Shown piece by piece: positions 56,046-64,000 of a DNA stretch of 64,000 bases. How positions within the stretch are numbered: the first letter of the stretch is position 1; each line of letters begins with the position of its first letter. Source of the DNA: Ctenosaura bakeri (taxonomy: Eukaryota > Chordata > Lepidosauria > Squamata > Iguanidae); contig CAOLHI010001044.1 of NCBI GenBank assembly GCA_948474755.1, forward strand, positions 186,001-250,000. The letters run 5' to 3'. A program made the translations under genes and the position numbers. The notes under the pieces are model-generated. The model had not been told where the DNA came from and did no database searches. It saw only the letters and a program-made list of their open reading frames with translations.

Positions 56046-56809
56046 GTTAGTTTTTTTCCACTGTACCTCTTTGTACAAAATGCAGCATGAGGTGCTTTTT
56101 GAAAGATTTTGTGACAGGAAATGCAGGGGAGGGTATGAGAGAAGTGGGTGAAGTACTCACAGACTAAGTTATGGAGGCTCATTATGCTTAGAATTTGCAA
56201 ATTTTAAGCTACGCTCCCTTGTGCTTGAAAAGAAATCCGAAGATAGAGAGAACAGATGAATAAAGAGAAAAATTAGACACAATTTCATTTCCAGCAGAAA
56301 GGCTATAAAACTCAAACTGTTTGTTTCAGAGAAGAAAGCTTGATTTACTTCCAGCTGAACAGACTCTCCGAGTGAATATTCCTCAAGAGGGCAGAGAGAC
56401 AAGATTTCACAAGCTGCAGTTGCTTTGAAATTTCAGTTACATTTTGCATATTTTATTAAAATGTCATTTTAATAGATTTTTCTTGCAGTATTATTTATTA
56501 TGGGGTACATAAGCATATGCTTTCCAGTATAAAAACAGTATGATTTATGTATATAGCTGGAATTCACTATATAATTGTAGGGAAATATTTGTATATTTGG
56601 AATTTGTCCTAGATTACATTCTTAACTGGATCAAAAAAATGTGCTCCTTATTTTGCCAGGAGTAGGTCAGGGGAACAAATACAAAACTTTTAGGAAGACT
56701 AGAATACTAAACAAAACAAATCTTCTCCTTAATAGCCTTTCAAATAAAATGCACAGATTTTGCATTCATATATAATGCTGGCTATGTGTATTTTTTACAT
56801 GTTGTTAGG

Positions 56810-57660
56810 GCACGACGCATCCCCCACTACTGGCGTGCTTTAATTGGCAAAATATTATTTATCACTATATTAATTGGCATTGATATAAACAATACCTGAG
56901 GTGATAGGAAGGTCACACTGGAAGAGGCAAATTACTGACTGTATATGTGAGATTGCAAGGCAGGTCAGCCACAACCACCTTTTAGACAGGAACTGAGTCA
57001 TTGTCAGGCTAATAGTGTGACCGCTTTTGAGACAATAGGCTTATGCTAACAAGCCAGACATCTCAGAGTCAAATGGGAAATTCTGAACAAATTGTGATTG
57101 TTTCAACCCTCGTCCCAAACACCTGGACATTTCCCTATTGTTTCCCCACCTCTTCACAATATTTGGCTATTATGACAGCCATTACCCTTTTTTCATCTAA
57201 ACACTAAAACCATTAGCTCCATCCAGACTTCACTGTTGGTGTTGCAACTCCTGTTTGACTGGGACAGCAATTCACACCCATACCCACAGGATATTTTTTA
57301 GGTTTAAGTACCCTGATTTCAGGCTGTCCAGTGCAGTCTCTCACCATTCTGAATGTCATTCTGTCTGTCCGATTCCCAAACGAGTATTGTCCTTAGGTGC
57401 CTACTTAACCCACATTGCTGCTCCTCTTCTCTGCTCTCCCAACTGGTAAATATAATCTGAATCCCTCAATGGCCTCTATCCCATTTTTTTTCTCTTTCCT
57501 TCAGTTAGTCCTTGTCTGAATGCATGAATGCTTGAGTTTTGCACGCATTAATAAAATACATTTTTAGTCTACATTTCAAATCTCCAGCTGGTTCTATCCT
57601 GCCTGACTCTGTAAACATTGGTAGAAAAGATCTTGTTAAGTTGCCCCCTCTCACAGGCCT
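56810..57660 (+). mobile_element. possible solo LTR (copy B of the 17.0-kb family)
   Basis: An AATAAAA at 57549-57555 is followed by 'gcctgactctgtaaacattg' and 'gtagaaaagatcttg', as in copy A. The preceding 400 bases are pyrimidine-rich. Left boundary and target duplication not established. Confidence 0.4.
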
Positions 57661-57799
57661 CCTCTTTCAAGCTAATTCTTTCCCCATTTTTGGACGGAGG
57701 GACTGGCATTGTTGGTGGGCCCTTATGGCACTCACATTTTGGGGTAACAATGTAGCCAGCCAAATCATTTTGGTAAGTAAAGCAAAAGAAAGAAAGTAA

Positions 57800-59150
57800 C
57801 CAACATCAGACTTTCCTCTTCCTTGACAGTAAAAATACAATAAGAATAATTAAATTAAATAACCAACCATTTGTTGTCTCTACAGCAGTGCTTCTTAGCT
57901 ATCTGATGTGGGGAACCAGCAGTCCCCCCACCAATGCTCCAGGGACCAGCACTGTATTTGGGCTCATTAGCTACAGTTGTTTCTCTCTTTCCTGGAAAAT
58001 GTCCACAGAACAGCAGCTGATGGTTCAGAGACAAACAGAAGTATATGCATGACCAATCTGACTACATTGCTCCACACCCACATACAGGCATACTGAAGTT
58101 AATGAAACCTTTGACAAAGAAGCTTCTTTTTACAAAATCTTTTTATCTCCCACCAACCCTCAACTTTTTCTCCTTGTACTCTATTCATCTGGAAGTCTTT
58201 TTGCAACATTGGCACTGGGAGGAAAAGGAGGGCTATAGAAATCGAGTTTTGGTGTCAGGTTGTAGCAGTGTGTCTTCAGTAAACAAAGCAAGAAAAGCTT
58301 GAGCTGGGAAAGGGTGGGTTTCTAGTCTAGTCTAGCTGATCCTACTATATGTGTGCCTGCCCACAATAAGCAAGGTGAACAGCAGCTTTCTCCAGATCCC
58401 TTTACTAAGCCTGCCTTAACAGAAAAACAGAGAAAAGGGGGAAGAACAGATACGCCTGCCTCACCAGTTACTCCCAACATGTTTTTAAAAAGTTTAGATC
58501 TGTTAAGTTTGGCCACCAAAATGGAAATCATAAGAAAAGTGGAAGTTCTTGAAAGAAAGAAAAAAAACCCTTAATATATATTGGAAAGTGCTCTCAGGTG
58601 GTCTCTAGAAAGTTAAACATGTTTTTCTTACTCATGCATGGCTTGCCTGATCTACTTGTTTCATTTGAGACACACATCTTGTTAGCTTTTGACGTAAAAA
58701 AACTTTTCTAAAACATGTTGGAATTGCTTCTTTTTGGTGACATAGGAACCTATCCCTGTTCTTTCCATCTTATTTCTCCCTGTGGTATCAAATTTTCTGT
58801 TAAAGCAAGAATGCCCAGGAATGCACCTACTTTGTTAAGGCAGTCCCTCATTCTGGCCTTGCTTGGATGGTACACATCAGAGTAAAGAAAGAGAAGGAAA
58901 AGGATGTCTGGTGATCCCCACCCTGGAGCCCTCCAGATGTAATGGCTTATGTGAAGTGAGAAGCTGAGCAAGCATGGTTAGAAGCCAGCCAATTACAGCT
59001 AATGGAATTATGTGAAGTTGGGGGCTGTGGGTAGGGAAAAGATATAATCCAGAGGCTTGTTTCTGAAAAACACAGTGAGAGGCAGTCAGAAACAGAATGA
59101 AGATGAGTTCTTAAGAGAGGAACTGGTAGGATCTGAATATGGTTTGAGGA
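57800..59150. other. no gene seen
   Basis: Contains a degraded hAT-type palindrome (58912-59036, 'ggagccctccagatgtaatg') and no open frame with a recognisable motif. Confidence 0.45.
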
Positions 59151-59184
59151 GCTAGGAATGTGGAAAAAGTTCAGGGAGTTCATG

Positions 59185-59470
59185 TCAGTGATGTATTAAG
59201 TCTTTTACTCCAGGTCTCAAGTCAAGTCTCAAGTCTCCACCTTCAAGTATCAAGTCAAGACTCAAGTCCTTGCAAGATACTTTCAAGTCAAGTCTCGAGC
59301 CAAGTCTGGAAGCCAACTTTATACCCCAACCTGTATTCCAGAATTTCTGGACAGAGTCGAATAAAGTCAGTTTTAACAATTTAAGTAGAGTCAGCCCTCT
59401 ACTTTTGTGATTTTGCCATCTGCAGCTTCGGAAGTGAGGAACTGGATCCTTCTTAGTTCCCATTTGCAAA
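59185..59470. mobile_element. AAGTC-terminus element, copy 2 (left end only)
   Basis: It aligns with 48045-48260, including 'agtgatgtattaagtctttt', 'ggaagccaactttata', 'ttttaacaatttaag' and 'atctgcagcttcggaagt'. The AAGTC runs are longer than in copy 1. The matching right end was not found before 59900. Confidence 0.65.
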
Positions 59471-59508
59471 GCTGGAGCCTTTTTCAGAAGTTCCCTTCTT
59501 CTTAGGAT

Positions 59509-59815
59509 AGTTGTAGGCTATGATGGAACCCCCAACCACGCTGGTTCTATATTTGCAGCCCTTAGGCTCTGTCACTCACTTTGCCTTTTTACCCACAGGT
59601 AATAGGATCTTTCTTATTCCCCATTGGTGAAACTTCAGGTTTTAGATCAACACAGCCACTTGTCTAGTAGAGGGGTCTCTTTGAGGCCCAAGTACCTGAT
59701 CCATGAAAGGATCCTGTGGGTAAAAAGGTAAGGTGAGTGACAGGAGCCTAAGGGCTGCAAATATAGAACCAGCGTGGATGGGGGTTCCCTCATAGCCTAC
59801 AACTACCTTAATGGG
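59509..59815. repeat. long inverted repeat (hairpin) with arms of about 105 bp
   Basis: Left arm 59509-59612 ('gttgtaggctatgatggaac' ... 'cctttttacccacagg') is the reverse complement of right arm 59705-59815 ('cctgtgggtaaaaagg' ... 'tcatagcctacaactacc') with roughly a dozen differences. The loop is about 90 bases. No TIR-type end motif or open frame accompanies it. Confidence 0.9.
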
Positions 59816-59819
59816 ACAT

Positions 59820-61480
59820 ATATGATTAATAAATCCATGAATGGTAGGATAGGAATTGTACTCTAGCACATATAGAGAAGTAACAGGCTGGAAGAAGCTA
59901 GATTAGATAACTAAATTAGAAAAGAGTAATTTAGCAGAGCAGTTGCATTTTAAAAGGATCAATTTCCTTTAATTCCCCACCAATATTCCTAAAAAAGACA
60001 TACATGAAACCTGCACCTTCTTCCCCAGTCTTCAAAACAAGTGTCAGTTAATACTATATAGGGCATGTTGCCCCTAGTGCTACTTAACTTTAAAACAATT
60101 GCTGGAGGATCAGACTTCAAGGGAATAAAATGAGGCATAAGAAGGAATCAAGAGCCTTCTCTTATTCTCCAGCCATGGAATTATTAGTACTTTTGAAACA
60201 GGAGAGAACTAGGTATGATATAAAACAGCTTCAGGGAGCAGCTTCAGAACACTAAGAGACAGTCCACAGGCAATTTTTCTAAAAGAGTCCCTTTCCATGC
60301 TGCTCTCCTCCTTTTCAATATTTTAAGCCCCATGCCTTGAGTGCTATATGTATTACTTTTCTATCCAGTGTAATATTTCTGTCTTTCATGGGCTGCTTTT
60401 GTTTCAAGGCCTGAATGCTTTTCTCTGCTGTGGGCACCCTAACTGGATGCTCTCTCTGCCCACTGGATTCCTGCACACACCTTTTTCAGGCCATAGAAAT
60501 TGGAGAGAGGAGGGAAGAAACATTGTTTTCCCTGTATATCTTTCTTTGTTCTTCTGTACTGGGGCATGAAATGGTTTTCTTACGAACTGTTGTGCTTTGT
60601 TCTTTGCAGGTTGCTCTTTAGCGCTGAAATAATGGCAGATAAAGTGAAAAGCTACCAGCATGTGCCTTTGTTGCTCCCTGCCATGTCTGTCTAATCAGTC
60701 TACAGTGGGCCTGACTCTTCCATCAGTCACTTTGGTGTTAAAAAAAAAAAAAAAAGGAAAGAAAGAAAGAAAGAAAAAAAGGAACTGTTCTACTGACACC
60801 AGTGGAGACAACAAAGCTATCTATGTACGTTGGGAGAGAGAGCCATACTTGGTGGATTTACAGAACATTTTACAGTGGCGTGCACTTGCCTTAAAAGACA
60901 GTTGGTTCATTTGAACTACTAGTCAACACTCAGTGGAATTCAACTGAATAGCTTTCACAAAGCTCCTCTGCCCCACCTTCAGTGGAGCTTAGAAATTTCA
61001 ATTCTTTGCTTGCAGAGGATATAATAACAGTTACCAAAATGTGCTCTTATGTTTTGCATTAGAAAAGGGAAGCAGAATTGTATCCGGTCAATGCCTATTC
61101 ATTTACTAGATTTGTGTAGTTACCTTGTAACATGTTTTCTGCAGAGCTCAGAAAACATATGCAACAATGGGAATGCAGCATGGAATGATAAAAACTGATG
61201 AAAAATTAACACCAAATGTAAAACATAGCTTTAAAATGTGAAGAGCAGATCATGAAACATGAGTTGTTTTAAAAATTCTCGGTGAGCAACAAGATTTTCA
61301 ACCTGTGCCAATACGACCACGCAGTTGCCGTCAACAAAGATGGCTCAGGGGGTTTGGTGGTGGGGAAACGATTCTTCTTACCCAACATTTTGAGGTAAGG
61401 TGCTCCCTGCTTTCAGTCCATGAACCATCACTGGAGTCAGGTGAATGATTATACTTATCCACTTTGCAAATATAAATGTC
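59820..61480. other. no gene seen
   Basis: Contains an A-rich/GAAA tract at 60739-60780. Small open frames near 60350-60700 have no recognisable motif. Confidence 0.45.
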
Positions 61481-61486
61481 TCCCTA

Positions 61487-61627
61487 CAGCAGAGGTTGGG
61501 AACCTTTGACCCTTCAGATACTTTCAACTATAGTTCCCATGTTCCCCTGCTGCTGGGCACGATGCTTGTGGCTGATGGAACTGTGGACCAAGACATTTGG
61601 AGGACCATATGTTCCCCAACCCTGGCA
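61487..61627. mobile_element. hAT-type palindromic element, best preserved copy
   Basis: Left end 'cagcagaggttgggaacctt', inner 'caactatagttcccatg', and the inverted right end 'gttccccaaccctggcag'. The ends are complementary over about 18 bases. Confidence 0.7.
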
Positions 61628-62796
61628 GTAAGGCACTTTCCTTGTGACATTGACTTTAAAGCTTTAAAAGTTCTCGTTGTTTTATCTGAAACAGGGCTTT
61701 CCTGAACCAAATCTTGCCAATTCAATCTGGATTAGGTCCAGTCAGACCAAAATGATTTGCATCAGTTCAGTGATCCAGACTTCTAACTACATTGAAATGA
61801 ACAGGCAGCCTGTGTCCCCAACAGCAAAGGTAGGGAGAGGATGAGAGCTGTACTTTGCTCACGATATCTCTAGTTTCTAAAACTGGGCAAATGTTAACAT
61901 CCACAATCTCCAAACACAGTGGTATGAGTGGAGGGAGCTGAACAGTATGTATTGAATTGCCCATCTCCCTTGTGCTCATTTCTATTAGTTAGCAGCAGAA
62001 CATTTTGAAGAACTTTTGTGAAGTTTGCTGGAGGTTTAGTATCTCTTTGGGTAGCTTATTATTTTTTCTCCTTCAAATACTTATTTCCTAATCATTGCCA
62101 AATCTAGTCCCATTTTTTTCTTACTTTTATTTATGTAAGTGAGTGAGTTTTTGTCTCAGTATTATTTAATTCAACCAGTCAGTGGCCCTTCCATTGTTTC
62201 CTTCCCTTCCCTTCCTGATTTGATCTCCCCACTTTTTTCTGCATTAAGTTTTGAATTTGATTTCAATTTGTGTTCTTACAGTGTGGTTGTTCTTTTTCTC
62301 TTGTTTCTGTCTGTCTTTGTGCTAGCTAGATACAGAGCACGCAAGAGAATACAGAACAAGTACAGAAAAGCAAGACATATTTCAAGGGCAAAAAGCAGCT
62401 CATATTTCTCATTTCAGCCCTTGGAACTGCCACCAAGAACAGTCATCTGATGCTTTCTTTCCATTCAAACCCCTGATTTGTACCACCCTTTAATCTTTCA
62501 TGCTCTATTAAAAGTAAGACAGTAGAGTACAAAAGACTGTCTTTCTTCCCATTCATCCTTGCCTTCATCTCCTTCCTCTTCTTTTATCATCTCTTCTGGC
62601 AGAGTTAAGATCGGAAGCCTCTCAGGACAGTGGAGTTGCCACTTTACCATCAGTGCCATCAATGCGCCTGGTGATGTAAGCTGGGTATATTAAGCTTCAA
62701 CCACAGTTTTCAGAACATTTAATTTAAATCTAATATATAAAAGTCAAAGTTTGTCTGTCCGTGTCAGGTGAAGACCTCATATGATTGGTTGCCTCA

Positions 62797-62882
62797 GAAG
62801 ATTCCATGGAATCCTGGGGTTTGCAGTTTAGGGGAGGCCTTTAGAATTCTCAGCCAGAGAGCTTTTGGGCCTCAGTCAACTG
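62797..62882. mobile_element. partial copy of the 42189/54434 palindrome family
   Basis: 'tggaatcctggggtttgcag' and 'agaattctcagccagagagc' match the interior of the 54434 copy. The terminal arms are absent. Confidence 0.65.
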
Positions 62883-63544
62883 TGACTGTCTTGAATAGGC
62901 CAGTTGCTATGGAGACAATGCCTAGCAGCAAGGAGGAGGGCAGTGTATTCCCTCAGGAACCCAACCTCTGTATGTTAATAACTCTGAATACAGATTGGAT
63001 TGGGGAATATGGGGAAAAGTTACAGGTACTGGATAAGACAGTTTAGGGAATCAGAGATACAGGATCTCAAATTTTTCTAACAAGTACTACCTATGAGAAA
63101 ATAAAATCCCAGGCAACACCAGGTATATACACTAGTAAATAAAAAAAAAAAGTCTAACAAATGATAAAAGATTTCACTGGTTTGAAATTAAGGTTTTTAA
63201 GCTCAGCACTGAAAAAAAAAGAAAAAAAGGCCAAACCTCTTCCAGCTCTTTTGGTACACTTTCCCAAGCACTGCTTCTAACATAAAGGGACTTGCAGTGC
63301 AACCAAATGACATTTTCTAAACAATTTTCCCCTAATATTGTTTTCAATCTGTTGCTTCTCACTGTCTATATTTTCTCCTTCATCCCCCAAATCGTGATCA
63401 TGATCATAATTATGTTATTAATAATCTCCAAATATTACATGGAGGAGGATGAATGTAATAACAATTACACCACAGCTAACAAAAGGGCACTGCTGTCCAG
63501 TGGGCGAGCCTGTGGACATCTATGCAGAAGGAAGACCTATTAAA

Positions 63545-63985
63545 TTTAATGGGGCTTATCTTTGGTGGGGGGAGTGTGAAAGAGAAAGCTGGAGAGACAA
63601 AGGAGTGAAGAAGATAAGCACTGCTAGAAAAAGCAGAGGTATAATGAGAAAGACAACGAGACAGAGAGAGGGAAAGGGAAACAATAAGAAGACAAATCTA
63701 ACTAGGAGAATTCAGAAGCAGAGAAAAGAAGATGGGAGAGAAGTAAGGTACTAGAGAAGAGGGAGAAGATAATTACAACTAGGAGAGGAGGCAGGGCGAG
63801 AAGGAGAAAGAGAGAGAAGAGGGAAGATGTTTAGTTAGGAGTTGTAAGGAAGTAGACTGACAGTGAAGTAAAAGGAGACAAAACAGGGAATGAGGCAGAA
63901 AATTAGTTCAGGCAGGAGGTGTGGCAGGGATGGGAGAGCAAACAGGATATGAGAGAAAGAGAGAGAGAAAGAAAAAGAAAAGAAG
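63545..63985 (+). repeat. purine-rich (GA-rich) tract of about 440 bp
   Basis: The plus strand is strongly enriched in A and G from here to the window edge, with GAGA and AGAA runs. It keeps several frames open, which explains a 101-codon Lys/Arg-rich frame at 63449-63754. Confidence 0.85.
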
Positions 63986-64000
63986 ATGACATTGAGCCAA

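Noticed and set aside
62139..62450. Plus-strand 103-codon frame with a hydrophobic segment (VVVLFLLFLSVFVLA).
   Set aside because: T-rich sequence makes hydrophobic frames common; no motif or conserved neighbour supports it.
63449..63754. 101-codon Lys/Arg-rich frame.
   Set aside because: Explained by the purine-rich tract.

Overview
The window looks like nuclear DNA of a squamate reptile, probably a lizard. It is AT-rich and intron-rich, and it carries Sauria-type SINEs with a BovB-like tail, BovB/RTE, CR1 and L2 LINE relics, a 5S-rRNA-derived sequence, a DIRS-like relic, a Ty3/Gypsy relic with integrase before reverse transcriptase, and many short palindromic DNA-transposon derivatives. 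No bacterial gene organisation, CRISPR array or operon is present.

Positions 54-24639: the only cellular gene I can support is HFM1 (MER3-type meiotic DNA helicase), on the minus strand. Eleven coding exons run from a start codon at 24621-24619 down to 54, and the gene continues beyond the left edge. The splice phases join all eleven without a frame break. They give the N-terminal region and the first helicase domain (Walker A at residues 195-202, DEVH at 303-306, SATIPN at 350-355), plus the start of the second RecA-like domain. From memory of the mammalian protein, the N-terminal region looks about 100 residues short, so one or two exons may be unseen or lost.

The introns hold most of the interesting mobile DNA. 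At 7.5-13.4 kb there is a degenerate Ty3/Gypsy element with Gmr1-like domain order. Its integrase is split by an LTR-like block, and that block is split in turn by a 1,072-bp GC-rich element with TGTCGG...CCGACA ends and a 233-codon open frame. Other intronic elements are a possible solo LTR (17.0-17.8 kb), a Tc1/mariner-like palindrome (20.7-21.1 kb), a SINE split by an insert (21.8-22.3 kb) and an internally deleted BovB (23.3-24.4 kb).

Positions 25-64 kb: I see no cellular gene. This interval upstream of HFM1 contains an L2 LINE (31.1-32.5 kb), a 5S-derived sequence (36.0 kb), a CR1 (37.5-38.1 kb), a DIRS-like tyrosine-recombinase relic (39.3-41.4 kb), a palindromic element flanked by TTA (42.2 kb), a TA-flanked mariner-like element (45.2 kb), a repeat built from AAGTC units in two copies (48.0 and 59.2 kb), a long hairpin (59.5-59.8 kb), several SINEs, microsatellites and a purine-rich tract at the right end. 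I found no strong case for a new functional system. The best leads are the nested 7.5-13.4 kb retroelement, the AAGTC repeat family and the long hairpin.
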